A stretch of 64,000 nt of DNA from Sesamum alatum. Taxonomy: Eukaryota > Streptophyta > Magnoliopsida > Lamiales > Pedaliaceae. The position numbers and the translations under genes were made by a program. The notes under the pieces are model-generated. The model made no database searches and was not told where the DNA came from. It worked only from the letters and a program-made list of their open reading frames with translations. Below, piece after piece: positions 24,737-36,413 of this stretch (within the stretch, counting starts at the first letter, position 1; every line of letters starts with the position of its first letter). The DNA lies in the NCBI GenBank assembly GCA_034509735.1, contig JACGWO010000005.1:28860479-28924478 (forward strand), read 5' to 3'.

Positions 24737-25829
24737 CACGGTCTAGGCAAATCCTTCGCCTCCATATCTTGCAATTTGTATGTTCCTTTCTTTTTTACTT
24801 CCACGATCTTGTATGGTCCTTCCCAACTCGGATCCAACCTGCCTACATGCTTTGAGACCTCCACATTTCTTTAACACTAAGTCTCCCACTATGCTTGGGC
24901 TTAACCTCTGCTGTTGTAACTTTTCATCATGAGACCCTTGTAGTGTACGATCCTTGCATATGCTTGATCTCTACTTTCTTCGATCATAGTAAGGTCGAAG
25001 CTCCTTTCTTGGCCGTTCCTTTTGGGCTCGTATTACGAAATCCTTGTTATTTCTTCCCCAATTTCCGTAGGTATTATAGCTTCTGAGCCATAAACTAAAC
25101 AGAATGATGTCTCACATGTTGCCATGCTTGGAGTTGTTCTATATGCCTACAGAACTCCAGGTAGCTCTTCTACCCACGAACCCTTAGCTCCCTCGAGTCT
25201 CGTCTTTAGGTGCTGCAACAAGATCCTATTAGTGACCTCATTTTGGCCATTCGCCTGGGGATTTCCTACGCCTGTAAAATTATGTTGGATCTTCAACTCC
25301 TTGCACTATGCTACGATCCCCTTTCCTTGGAATTAGGTTCCATTGCCGAAATCAAGACTCCAGGAATTCGAAACCTGCAAATGATATTTTTCCATATAAA
25401 GTTGATTACCTCTTTCGCACAGATTTTCGCCAATGCCTCTGCTTCCACCCATTTGGAGAAGTATTCCACGGCCACCACAACGAATTTTTTCTGTGCAGGT
25501 GCTGGCGGGAACGACCTTAAAATATCTAACCCCCATTGATGAAATGGGCATCCTATCTTTATTGGCTCCATTGGGGTCGCGGGTGAGTGTATGAGAGTTG
25601 CATATTTTTGACAATTTTCACATTTCTTCACAAATTCCATCGCATCTTTTACTAATGTTGGCCAGAAATATCCTTGTCTTGCTACTTTTTGGGCTAACGA
25701 TCTCCCTCCTGAGTGGTTGCCGCAACTTCCTTCATTAATCTCCCTCAGGACATAGTGAGCTCTTTCCGGACTTAAGCATTTCAATAATAGCCCTTCCACC
25801 AACCTTCTGTATAGCTCCCCATTTATCAT
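24737..25829 (-). pseudogene. Tat integrase
   Basis: The minus-strand block at 25311-25829 has the HHCC zinc domain (H-x-GG..LA.K, YFWP, KKCENCQKYA) and the start of the catalytic core (WGLDILRSFPPA, FVVVAVEYFSKWVEAEA). The chain continues through frame changes to a C-terminal block (LDPSWEGPYKIVEV) near 24830 and a stop near 24737. It would insert cDNA; frameshifts make this copy inactive. Confidence 0.85.
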
Positions 25830-25845
25830 TGTGAACCTATTGGCC

Positions 25846-26706
25846 CTACTTCAACCTCCTTGCTGCTACTGGGTCTTCCGGCAATGTATCCTCTTTCAGG
25901 TAGTCCTCTATCTCTCTTTTCCAAGACTTGTCCACCACTACACATTTCACTTCTTCTACTTCGTCTACCGCCGCCCTTTCTTTCACTACCACCATAATCT
26001 TTCTCTCTTCTATACCTGCTGCCATGGCCCCAAACTTGGACAAGGCGTCTGCTCTTGCGTTCTCACCCTTGGGATTTGTTGTATGGTGCATCTATCGAAC
26101 TTCCCCGTCAACTCCTTCACCTTTTTTCAGGTATTGAGTCATGGACCACTCACGTGTTTCGTATAATCCTTCAATCTGCATCGCGACTAATTGGGAATCA
26201 ATGTACACATCTATCTGTCTTACCCCCTCATCTAATGCCATTTTTAACCCAAGGATTACAGCCTCGTATTCTGCTTCATTATTGGTGGTGGGAAAGTCCA
26301 TCCTCGCTGCTACCTCGATCTCGATTCCCTCTGGTCCTTGGAGCAGAATTCCTGCTCCTCCATTGTTAGAGTTCGAGGATCCATCCACATGTAACATCCA
26401 TCCTTCTTCTTTAGCCTGTTGTTGTTCACCTGCTAGCTCAACAATGAAATCAACCAATATTTGGGCTTTCACTGTCGTTTTTGCTTGATACTCTATATCA
26501 AATTCCCCTAGCTCCACCGCCCATTTTATTAGGCGACTGAAAGCATCAGGTCGCGACATTAGCCTTAGGGGGTGGTTAGTCAACACCATTATCTTATGAG
26601 ATTGGAAGTATGGTCTTAACTTTCTTGCAATTGTTACTAGAGCCAGAGCTAATTTCTCTATCTGGATGAAATCTTCTTTCTGCTCCTTGTAACATTCTAC
26701 TGACAT
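25846..26706 (-). pseudogene. Tat RNase H region (archaeal-type) and linker
   Basis: Begins with the RT/RNase H boundary motif LALVTIARKLRPYFQSH and contains a second RNase H with MLHVDGSSN, then NNEAEYEAVILGL and DSQLVAMQ. These are acidic-residue motifs of the additional archaeal-like RNase H that marks Tat elements. A charged linker with ARADALSKFG (25846-26091) leads to the integrase in another frame. Confidence 0.85.
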
Positions 26707-27719
26707 AGTATACTGAGTTCTGCTTTCTCTACCTCTTCCGTTACAAGTACTGAGCTTATAGCATCATCTGATACTGCTAGGTACAAATACAAAGGTTCTC
26801 CTATCTTTAGGTTTGCTAGTAAGGGTGGGGACATTAAATACTGCTTCAAATCTTTCAAAGCCTTCTTACACTCTTCAGTATACTTGAAATATTTTCATTC
26901 CTTAGAATTTGAAAGAATGGTAATTTCTATCTGCTGGCCTGGATATAAATCGAGCCAAGGAGGCTATCTTCCCTGTCAGTTTTTAAACGTCCTTGATTGT
27001 TTTCGGCGATTTCATCTGCATGATGGCCTATATCTTTTCCGGGTTGGCCTCGATTCCTTTCTCGCTTACCATGTACCCCAGGAATTTTCCTCCTCTAACT
27101 CCAAAGGTACACTTAGCCGGGTTCAGCTTCATTCCATACTTTCTCATGACCTCAAAGGCTTCTTGTAGATGTGCAAGATGTTCTTCTTCTTTCTTGCTTT
27201 TGATCAGCATGTCATCCACATATACCTCCATGGATTTCCCAATGAGGTCTCTGAACATTCTATTTACTAGCCTTTGATATGTGGCACTTGCATTTTTTAA
27301 ACCAAAAGGCATCACATTGTAACAATATATGCTATTTTCAGTAATAATTGAGATCTTATCTCTATCTTCTTCTGCCATTAATATTTGGTGATATCCTTGA
27401 TATGCGTCCATCATGCTGAATAGGGCACACCCGCCGTTGAATACACGAGTAAGTCAATACGAGGTAGTGGATTCGGGTCCTTGGACATGCTTTATTCAAA
27501 TCCGTGAAGTCTGTGTGCATTCGCCATTTCCCTACCGCCTTTGGAACCACTACCACATTGGATAACCATTCCATGTACCTGGACCTTAGCTACGTATCCT
27601 GCCTCCAGCAATTTGCTTACCTCCTCTTCAATTATTCTGTTCCTTTCTGCCCCAAATGACCTCTTCTTCTGCTTCATCAATCTAGCTTGTAGATCTACAA
27701 TTTGAAGGACTCCACGCAA
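26707..27719 (-). pseudogene. Tat reverse transcriptase
   Basis: The minus strand shows WRMHTDFTDLNKACP near 27500, MMDAYQGYHQI near 27410, YNVMPFGLKNASATYQR near 27310 and the catalytic box YVDDMLIKSK near 27215, then KCTFGVRGGKFLGYMV. It continues into the connection/RNase H1 region (LLANLKIGEPLYLYL) near 26800 in another frame. Frame changes near 27440 and elsewhere break it. Confidence 0.88.
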
Positions 27720-27820
27720 ACATATTCATATTTTTTTTCTCAGGAAATCTACTATCCTAGTTTCCATCCTTGGGTTCATTCGTGATCCAATTTTTTTCGT
27801 CCTACTGGGTTCCCCCGGTA

Positions 27821-28423
27821 TTAACTCCTCTCAGGCTCTATACGTTTCAATCTCTTCCTCTTATTTTCCTCTACCTCACCTCTAGTCATTTTGGATACTA
27901 CTTCCTTCCTTTCCCCACTTCTGCCCTTCACTGATAAATTATAACACCTCCTTGCCTCCTTTTGATCACATCTCACTTCACATATTCCATGCTTCGTTGG
28001 GAACTTCATTTTCAAATGGAAAGTAGATATTACTGCCCTGAACAAATTGAGACCTGGTCGGACTAAAATCACATTATACGCGAAAGGGGTATCTACTACC
28101 AAGAATTTTATCATCATTGTTTTCCTTTTCGGTCCTCCCCCTCCCAGTGAAACTGGGAGGTCTATTGTCCTAAAGGAATGACTTTGCTTCCTCCAAAACC
28201 CACCAGGGGGTCTGTACTGGTTGTAAGTTGGACACTCCATTTCCATCTTCCTTAGCACATCCATAAACAAGATATCTATCGAACTTCCATTATAGACTAG
28301 CACTTTATGAACTGAAAAATTGGCAATATCCATCCTTATAACCATGGGATCATTCTGCGACCCCCTTTCACTCATATCTTCAATCCCAAAGGTAATCTGC
28401 TCTTCTCTTTCTACGCTCAACAC
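27821..28423 (-). pseudogene. Tat aspartic protease
   Basis: A 200-residue minus-strand block with VHKVLVYNGSSIDILFMDVL, in which the expected catalytic aspartate in the DxGSS motif is replaced by asparagine. It is followed by the downstream hydrophobic motif (FLVVDTPFAYNVIL.RPGLN). Even in frame this copy would lack protease activity. Confidence 0.75.
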
Positions 28424-28684
28424 TTGCCATTTCTGCCTATATCACTCTCCTTGACGAGCATACCTTTTCCTTGCCCTTCCAAAATCTCTTCCCGTAGGAC
28501 CTCCCACAATGGTGTGTATGACTCCTTTCACAGGAGCCTTTCCTCGTTGATCGTCCTCTCTCATCTCCTTTCCTCCTTTGAATCACTCGTTTCTTCGAGA
28601 CCTACTTCCCAATCTTTCCCTCTACTCTCTCTCCCTTCCTCTATCTCCTGCTCTCGCTTCCCTCAATATGTATTCCTTAAAATA

Positions 28685-30010
28685 TCATTGCTTGACCAGC
28701 CTTTCTATCTCATCTTTTAGCTGGTAGCAGTCCTCCATATCGTGCCCCTTGCCCTTGTGAAATCTACAGTATTTGTTGGAGTACGATTTTTTGGCCGGAG
28801 TTCCTCGTGTTTTCTTCGGCCATTGCAGTAGGTTATCTTTCTCCACCATCATCATCGAGCGGGCTCTTGTCATAGCAAGCGGAGTGTATCTATGATACTT
28901 AGATCGGTATGGTGCTTCATGATCTTTGTCAGATCTATTTCTCCTATCTCTCCCCATTTCTTGACGTCGTCCTCTAGTGTTTGACCATTCTCCATCCTTC
29001 ATCGCATTCATGTCTTCCTCATGTATGTACTTTTGAGACATCTGCATTAATTGATCTACATCCTCTGGTGGATCTCTGGCCAGTGCCGATGCAAAGGGCC
29101 CCTTCTTCAGTCCATGTATCAAGATACTTACCATCATATCGATTCTCAAGTCCTGCACTTCCAATGTTTCATTGTTAAACCTTCATATGAAACTTTTTAG
29201 CATTCATTCTGATGCCTTATCGTGAATAGATAAGTAGCTGATCTCTTGGCCTTTTTCTTACTGGCAAAGTGGAACGTGAATTTTTGCATCAGCTGAGAGT
29301 ATGACTTTATGCTTCCACTGGGTAAGCTTGTGAACCATTCCTATACCTTTCCTGTCAAAGTAGTCACAAACAATTTTGATTAGTAGAATCGGTTTGTCCG
29401 TACAAATTCATTACCAATTCGAAGGCTGAAACATGATCCTGAGGATCCTTGGTTCCATCATATTTGGGCAAAACCGGCAGTCTGAACTGTGATCTACTAC
29501 CTCCGTCAAAATCTTGTTTGCGAAGGGTGAGTTTCTATTTTGAGCTACCAGCTCCCCTCGTTATTTCAATTCTTCAATTTGCTGGCCTAACCTCTCGATC
29601 TGCCTCCCTACGTCATCTGCTTCTGCCCTTGAGATTCCCGACTCCCTGCGTTTTCCCCTTTTGCTAAATCCCGTATCAGATACTTCCTTTTCATGACCTT
29701 TTTTCAGGTTCACGCCCTTTCTCAGGCTTAATTCTATTGGTTGTTTCTCGTACATCTTCAGCCACTCCTTTTCCTTTGTTGTGGAATAGCTGCCTTCTTA
29801 CCGGTTCGCGAGTCGCATGTGTGACAGTTCTCCTTTCATACTCTACTATAGCTTGTCTGCTAGCCTCTTCTATCATCCTTTGCAATTCTTCAGGCGTTAA
29901 ATGTATCAGTTGCCCTTCCTGTTTTGCTTGTGTCTGCTCTACTTGTCTTGTTGGCGTTTACTCTCCCTCCGCTGGTGTAAGTTCTCTTCTTGATGTTCCT
30001 TCCATCTCTA
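28685..30010 (-). pseudogene. Tat gag
   Basis: It starts near 30004 just inside the PBS and meets an in-frame stop within the first 20 codons. It includes LTPEELQRMIEEASRQA (about 29860), a charged middle (29561-29755), a capsid part with FASALARDPPEDVDQLM (about 29100) and a Cys/His end CRFHKGKGHDMEDCYQLK (about 28740). Several frame changes; non-functional. Confidence 0.85.
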
Positions 30011-30031
30011 ATTCGGTGATCTTTTCTCAAC

Positions 30032-30049
30032 TTCCCACAGATGGTGCCA
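30032..30049 (-). other. Tat primer-binding site
   Basis: The minus strand reads TGGCACCATCTGTGGGAA two bases inside the 5' LTR. Confidence 0.85.
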
Positions 30050-30051
30050 AA

Positions 30052-30490
30052 TGATTCGAGGTCGCAGGTCGCCTCTGAGTTCCTTAGATGATTGTTTGGG
30101 ACCTGAGAAAAGGAAATCATTAAGCTTGCTAGGAGGTTCCCAGCGAAAACTCTCCGATGCTTAAGTCAGATACTAGATCAAGATAGAAGGTGTGATCTTG
30201 ATAAGTAATTTCGAACTGGTTGCAATAAATGCAGTACCTTAAATATTGTCTAACAGGGGTATTTATAGGACTTGTAATGCCCACTTGTTCTGACCTACCT
30301 GTCGTTATCATTCTGACATCTTACAGGTAATCAATACCTCTATGAGGGATCCCCTTAGGTTGGATCGCCCTAGGATTTTGGGTCAGAGCCCAATCCATTT
30401 GAAGTACCAAACTTGGGCCTTAAGTATCAGATTTGGGCCTTAAGAGCCCATCAGCTTTTTGGGCCGTTCCAACATATTTCATCCTCATCA
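30052..30490 (-). repeat. Tat 5' LTR
   Basis: TGATTCGAGGTCGC...CCTCATCA, partner of 20524-20960. The perfect 5-bp TSD ATGTT follows it. Confidence 0.95.
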
Positions 30491-30639
30491 ATGTTGCTTT
30501 TGAATGAAAGTGAAAAAACTAAATTAGTTCATGTGCATGATATTTATTTTTCTTTGTCCTAAATAATTTTCGTGCATAGTATGGGACAAAACCTATAGTA
30601 TGTATATAAAATTCAATGTTGTTATGTACGAAAAAGGAA

Positions 30640-30900
30640 AAATTGTAATTTACTCCCATGTGATATTACAAATGAATAATTTATCCTTCTATAAAAAATA
30701 AAATAGTAATTTATTTTTTTGTGTTTTTTAAAATAAAGCAATTTACCTCGCTGTATTTTTTTAAAATGAAGTAATTTACCTCCTCAGACAAGGAGGTAAA
30801 TTACTTCATTTTAAAAAACTTAGGGAAGTAAATTCCTATTTCTTTTTCATAGGGGATAATTTACTCATTTGCGATATCACATGTGGGTAAATTGCATTAA
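30640..30900. mobile_element. Hairpin MITE family E, copy 1
   Basis: A near-palindrome centred at about 30785 (ACCTCCTCAGACAAGGAGGT). Outer arms carry GTAATTTACTCCCATGTGATAT and its inverse. A second copy is at 45940-46185. Confidence 0.65.
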
Positions 30901-31021
30901 ACCCGTACGAAAAATGCTAACTAAATCGGTTATAGATGGGTGGAAAATTATATTTATATATTGAGTTCATATACATTATTGGGAATAATATAAAATAATT
31001 AGGGAGGCCTATAAAAAGAAA

Positions 31022-31448
31022 GAGTAAATTACAGTCACCTACTCTAAAGTTTGATATAATTACAAATTCTTCCTCATTGTTTAAAAAATTACAAATACCT
31101 TCTAGAAGTTAGTAATTTTTAATCAAAGGCCTAAATAGAACATTTTGCCCTTAATTTTTTTTATTAAAATCATAGAAAAATCAGACGAGCCAAATTGCAT
31201 TATTGTTAATTTGTGTAAAAAACTTAAGAAACCCCTCCCTGCGCATTGCAGTCCAATTTTTTTTTAAGAATTAAATAAAAAATAATTCAATGCATAAGGG
31301 CATTTTGGACAGTTCACCTATAAAAATGGATGGAATTGTGTTATTTGTAAGATGGTTACATACCTCAGGGGGTATGTGTAATTTTTCAAACAACGAGAGA
31401 GTATTTACAATTATATCAAACCTCAAGGGAGGTACCTGTAATTTACCC
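31022..31448. mobile_element. MITE family B, copy 3
   Basis: Termini GAGTAAATTACAG and CTGTAATTTACCC are flanked by a perfect 9-bp repeat, AAAAAGAAA (31013-31021 and 31449-31457). The interior is closely related to 15519-15946. Confidence 0.82.
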
Positions 31449-31499
31449 AAAAAGAAATAAACTAATTTTATACATAATCTTAACAAAATTAGAAAGTGT

Positions 31500-31546
31500 A
31501 TTTTTTTTTTTTGGGGGGGGGGGGGGGGGGGCGAGGGGGTGTTCCG
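31500..31546. repeat. Poly-T/poly-G tract
   Basis: A run of 13 or more T is followed by about 20 G and CGAGGGGG. Strong G-quadruplex potential. The length is likely unreliable in assembly. Confidence 0.8.
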
Positions 31547-31689
31547 TGTCCCCTTGGATCCGTCCTTGCATTAATTATTTAAGTATAGATGTATACTATG
31601 CAACAAATGCATATTATTAAAATTTAAATTTGTAGGTGTCGGTGTACCAGATACGTACAGGGAATAATGAATGTCATTTAATAAACTGA

Positions 31690-32160
31690 TAGTCCAACGA
31701 AATTTGGTGTAATTACATCATATATAATTTGAGACATTATATAATCTTCCTACAATTAATTTTTTCTAACAATAGGTTAATTCGCTAATCGAAATTTATC
31801 GAATTTGTTAATAATAACAATAAATAAATAAAAATACATATTTATCCCCAATTATATTTATTATTAACTTATTGCAAATCAAACAAATATTTTCTTACTA
31901 AACTGCCTTTATATATAAGGGTGAAGATATACCTTTTTTTCACATGTATTAGCGTGTGAAGATATATACGGATATTTTGGACAGAAAAGATTTATTTGAC
32001 CTGCAATTAGTCAATCAGGGGTAAATATAGATTTTTATTTTTATTTTTTTTTTGCTAATATCAACAAATTCAGTAAATTTTAACTAAGAAAAAAAACTTT
32101 AAAATATTTACATGTAATTATACCAAATCTCAAAGGAATAAGATGTAAATATCTCTTAAT
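31690..32160. mobile_element. MITE family A, diverged copy
   Basis: The edge TTTGGTGTAATTACAT and the opposite edge AATTATACCAAATCTC match the family A sub-termini; the extreme ends have decayed. The interior shares the GTGAAGATATA and TTGACCTGC motifs of copy 1. Confidence 0.55.
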
Positions 32161-32903
32161 TAATGTGTGGCATTAATTAGAGTAACTTTCTTTGGTCGGC
32201 AGAATCTGTATTGATTAATAAGATATCCTCTAGATTCTCGAGTATACATATTCTTATTCAATATGACCATCTTTCTAAATTTTTTCTATCAATAATATTC
32301 TATACTTGCCCATTTGAACTGAATTAAAATTATTTAAGAAAATATAAATACCCATAAGTAATTTCTTTTACATAATCAAATAAATATAATAAAAAATTAA
32401 ATTATGTGAAAAAACTTTTTAGTTCAAGTTCTTCCATAGTTTACTTCCATTGCTAAATTATCTTCTGTCCCATAATTAACTTCTCATCATAATTTCTTTT
32501 AATGCATTGTAAAAGGGATAATTACACTCCCCTCCTTGAGATTTGGTGTAATTACACGTAAATCTTCTATACTTAGGAAAATTACCACCTAGTACCTTAT
32601 TTTTATTTCTATCTAATAAATAGATCCTTCAATTAATAAAATTGACAAAATTTACTAACATCAACAAAAAAAAAATGAATGAAAATCCATGTTTGCCCTT
32701 GGTTGACTTATTGTAGATAAAATAAATATTTTTTGACAATTATCCTTATACATTTTAACACACTTATGCATGTGAGTTTTTACTTATATATAAATTAAAA
32801 CATAAGTATTCAATAAATTGCTAGTTTTACCATTAAAGTATTATCAAATTAAATAATTATTAGTTAATAAATAAATTTAGCTTCTATCATGTATATACAC
32901 TAT

Positions 32904-32905
<2 letters not shown>

Positions 32906-32956
<51 letters not shown>

Positions 32957-32957
32957 C
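32906..32957. repeat. Compound (CT)n(AT)n microsatellite
   Basis: About 14 CT units followed by about 10 AT units. Confidence 0.95.
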
Positions 32958-33311
32958 ATATATACTATATTATGTAATTTAACTAAATATTCTAAAAGAC
33001 ATATATTATGATAACTTAATAAGTATATTACTATGATAACATAAATATAATATTTACATTCATTGTGATATTTCGATTATAGCAAAAAAAAAAATATTCC
33101 CTGCGATATTATCTTTTTAGTCTAAGTCATATGTTCATTACTATACATATAGGGTAATTTTTTTTTAATTTTTTAAATTTTCACATTTTTTTTAGGTTTT
33201 TCTACTGGTCACTTATTATGGGGACAAAGGTAAATTGATTACTCTTGTTGGAGGGTCTTGACATCTTTTATAATCAGCGATTTTAGGTGCAAATTTTCAA
33301 ACCACAGGGGG

Positions 33312-33586
33312 TACTACAAGAAAAACGCTCAATAGCAACGAAAAAGAATCAATGTCAAGCTAATTAGCAAGTAAATTCTCGTGGCTAATACATTATTTAA
33401 TACAAGAAATTTACTTGCTAACAAGTTTAGCAACGAAAATTTACTTGCTAATAAGTTTAGCATCGAATTGTTTAAAACATATATTAAGTAGTTTATATTA
33501 GCAACCAGAATTTTACTTGCTAATTAGCTCGACGTTTATTTTAGCAATAAATTTTTTCGTTGCTATTAAACTCTTTTCTTGTAGTG
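33312..33586. mobile_element. CACTA-like MITE family C, copy 1
   Basis: Termini (T)ACTACAAGAAAA and TTTTCTTGTAGTG. The interior repeats TTTACTTGCTAA and AGCAACGAAAA. Nested in the family A element. Confidence 0.7.
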
Positions 33587-33638
33587 GAGTCTACGTGTAA
33601 TTACACCAAATCTTAGGGGAGGGGAGTGTAATTATCCC

Positions 33639-34233
33639 TTTTAAAATAAAAGATTTTTCAATTAATCTCAAATATTGCATTGAAGTTATTATACTACAAC
33701 CGAGCTAAATCCAAACTGCCTCATGTGAAAATAGAAATAAGCACAAAATTAACGCTCCTAAAATTAAAAAAAAAAAAAAGAAAAGAAAAGGAAAAAAAGT
33801 TTCAATTGACCTCATATACTTTTTAAAAATTTGCAAACTATCCTTTTATTGCTCATATGTTTTGCACGGGCATGTTGCCAGACTTTGCTTGATTTGCACA
33901 CCTAATTGTGGATCATTGATTGCTGTTTGATATGAGCTAATGGTCTATGTTAAAATGACAATAACCTACAGTTTTGATTTTATTTTAAATCAATAGTCCA
34001 AATTAATTTAATGACCAAATCAATGGTCTATATAATCTTTATTTTAGATTAACTGTTCATATTTGATATACAAATTAATTTGTTTGACTTAAATCAACAA
34101 TGTAATTTAAAAATATAAATATTTTTATAAATCGACAGAGGCGGAGGCGGGATAGAGTGGTGCAACACTGGGAGAGGTGGGGGGGGGGGGGCAAGGCTAG
34201 GGAGGGCGGGTAGGTGGCCACGGGGATAGCAGA
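33639..34233. other. Intergenic DNA with a G-rich island
   Basis: No gene. An A-rich run at 33765-33800, and at 34138-34230 a G-rich block (GAGGCGGAGGCGGG, poly-G) of the same style as the islands at 19455 and 43390. Confidence 0.5.
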
Positions 34234-35448
34234 CACTACAAAAAAATCAACTTTGTCCTCCACTATAATTCACTACAACTTAAATATCGAGGTATATTAA
34301 GGCCTTGTTTACAATTCCCTATATCCAGCCTAATAGGGAGTAGTAGGCATGAGTAGGCCATTTACTTTAAAAATGGAAAGCCCGCTGCAACCCGCGTCTA
34401 CATCCTACAACTCCCTGCAATTGGACCGACAACAATCTTGGGTGGGAGGCCAAGATTATTAATAAGTGGACCCCACTGAAAGTTCTATTAACTTTTTTTA
34501 CCAATTTTGTCCCTGATGGTCCTTTGTTTTTTTCCTCTTTACCCCTCGATTCACATCAATTTTCAAGGGCCATTTAATGCATTGTCTGCAAGCTTGGTGT
34601 GTTGGCAAGCTTCATCTATGTAAACAGTAAATTCTCGGCGAAGAGTGTATTGAGAAAGGACAACAACCAGCGACGATGTTCGTTTCTTTTCAACTGTCGC
34701 TAGCACAGGTTGCTCCTCACTCTATTTATCCACTTTTACCCAATTTACATTGCAATTAATGTACTCTGGAGTTGGTTGGTGGGTTATTAATGCAATCCTT
34801 CACTATATATCTGTGAACCTCCAATGGTTTTTTTTCCCCAATTTGGTGGTGTTTTGCAAGGGTGGTCGAAATGCTTGCAGAAATTGTAAATGTTTTTCAG
34901 CTTTTTTTCATATTAGCACGCAATTGCTGTAATAATCTTGTCCTTGTTTATTTGTAGGATACTTCTTACCAATAACTGTGTGATTCAGAGAAAGTAGATG
35001 ATAATTTTGCTAGCTGCAACGGTTCTCCCGCAGGTAAATCGACAACCTTATTTAATCTTCCGTGTCATGACGGAAACTAGTAACCCTGTTCTAAATTTGC
35101 ATATGAAGGTTGTATGCATTTCTGTTGTATCTAGAAACCCAGCATTTGCACCCAAACGAAATCCGTATACCCATTTGGGCGATACATTAATTTTATTGTA
35201 CGTTGTGGAATTATAAGGTTCTTGCTGGCTAACCTTAAAATTTATACTGATAACCTATCGTTGAAGTTGTCTTTTGTAATTATTTTTATTTTCCCCCTTT
35301 ACTAGAGATTACTTCAGTGTCAGACCATATTAGTGTCTTTTGGGGTTAAAGTGAATGAAATTGTTCGCAACTATTTTGTTAGGATGAGTCGATTGCGCAG
35401 GATATATGCTTTGATCGCTGTGTGCAACAGATTATTGTTGACATTGCC

Positions 35449-35817
35449 ATGGCCTTAGCGTTGTTTGTTTACGTATATGCCTACTTGACGAGAAGAACGA
35501 ACCGAATGAGACGGGGTGGTTCCCGCTATTATGCACTTAACTGTAGGATACCCGAGCAAGTTAGGCACATGAGTAGGCTAGTTGTTTGCAATGATGTAAC
35601 ATGCCTTAGGAATCTTCGCATGGACCGAAATGCATTTGGCCGGTTGTGTTCTTTGCTTCAGCACTCTGGTGGGCTATCCGACACAAAATTTGTTACGGTG
35701 TCCGAGCAAGTGGCTATGTTCCTTAGTATCATAGCGCATCACAAAAAAAACTCGGTTGTAAAACGTATATTACAGCACGGTATATTACAGATACACTGTT
35801 TCTCATTTGAAACTTGA
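35449..35817 (+). pseudogene. HARBI1-like PIF transposase, N-terminal part only
   Basis: The plus-strand frame from the first in-frame ATG (35449; the frame is open further upstream) encodes about 122 residues of the helical N-terminal domain of plant PIF transposases. It has MDRNAFGRLC, then GGLSDT, then VSEQVAMFLSIIAHHKKN. In the family this domain precedes a DDE_Tnp_4 nuclease with GALDGTHI-type motifs. No such motif is found in any frame of the element. The frame closes soon after the HHKKN block and related sequence fades near 35850. It is best read as a truncated transposase gene. Confidence 0.85.
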
Positions 35818-35849
35818 ACATATTCTACGCATTGATCTTATCGAACATG

Positions 35850-36413
35850 TAAGTAAAGATAATAAATTTCGTAAATAATATAATATATTTCATAATATTC
35901 TGCAATGGGTTATAAAGCACCTCTTGGAAAGGGGTACCACACCCTATTACAGAACACCACAACACCTAACATAAAGCCGACGCAGAAAACAAGCATGCAT
36001 GGAAACTACGTACCAAGGGTAGAGGAAACCCTAATTAAAGCCAGCATATAGATTACATGACAAAGACACAAAAAAACATTCGGATAAAGCGACACCCACA
36101 CGTTAACAACATACGACGTAGCATGACACCCTAAACACACCGCATGCACGGTAACATTCATAAACATACTGTTAAAACCTAATGACTATTAAAACCTAAT
36201 GACATTGCATGCCATGACACATGCACGACGTCAGACTTCCTTCTTGATTGGGGTTGCATTAGAGGCACTTAAGCTGGCTGGATCAACTGATTTTGGGCTT
36301 TTTGGCGACGTGCTACCTGCTGGACCTATCTTTTGGAGTGAGCTAGGAACGCCCGGAACAGGAAGGATGGAGTCAGCATCACTGTCAGAACCGTAGTATG
36401 CATCAAGGGCAGC
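35850..36413. other. PIF interior, no gene seen
   Basis: Sequence between the truncated transposase and the 3' end of the first Myb/SANT gene. This is where the missing DDE domain would be expected. No coding similarity noticed. Confidence 0.5.

Larger units (their letters stand above)
20524..30490 (-). mobile_element. Tat-type Ty3/gypsy retrotransposon, complete, with antisense extra ORF
   Basis: LTRs of 437 and 439 bp (TGAT...ATCA) are flanked by a perfect 5-bp duplication, ATGTT (20519-20523 and 30491-30495). On the minus strand: primer site TGGCACCATCTGTGGGAA at 30032-30049, then gag, protease, RT, RNase H with an additional archaeal-type RNase H, and integrase ending near 24737. A purine tract (GGGGGAGTAA) lies beside the 3' LTR. 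The plus strand near the 3' LTR holds an extra ORF with introns. This layout is that of plant Tat/Retand-Ogre elements. Coding regions carry frameshifts and stops. Confidence 0.95.
32515..33638. mobile_element. MITE family A, copy interrupted by a CACTA-like MITE
   Basis: Ends are GGGATAATTACACTCCCC and GGGGAGTGTAATTATCCC. A smaller element (33312-33586) and a compound microsatellite lie inside. Flanks TTGTAAAA and TTTTAAAA match 7 of 8. Confidence 0.75.

Noticed and set aside
31500..31546. Telomere-like or functional G-rich element
   Set aside because: A plain homopolymer T/G run without a repeat unit; length may be an assembly artefact.
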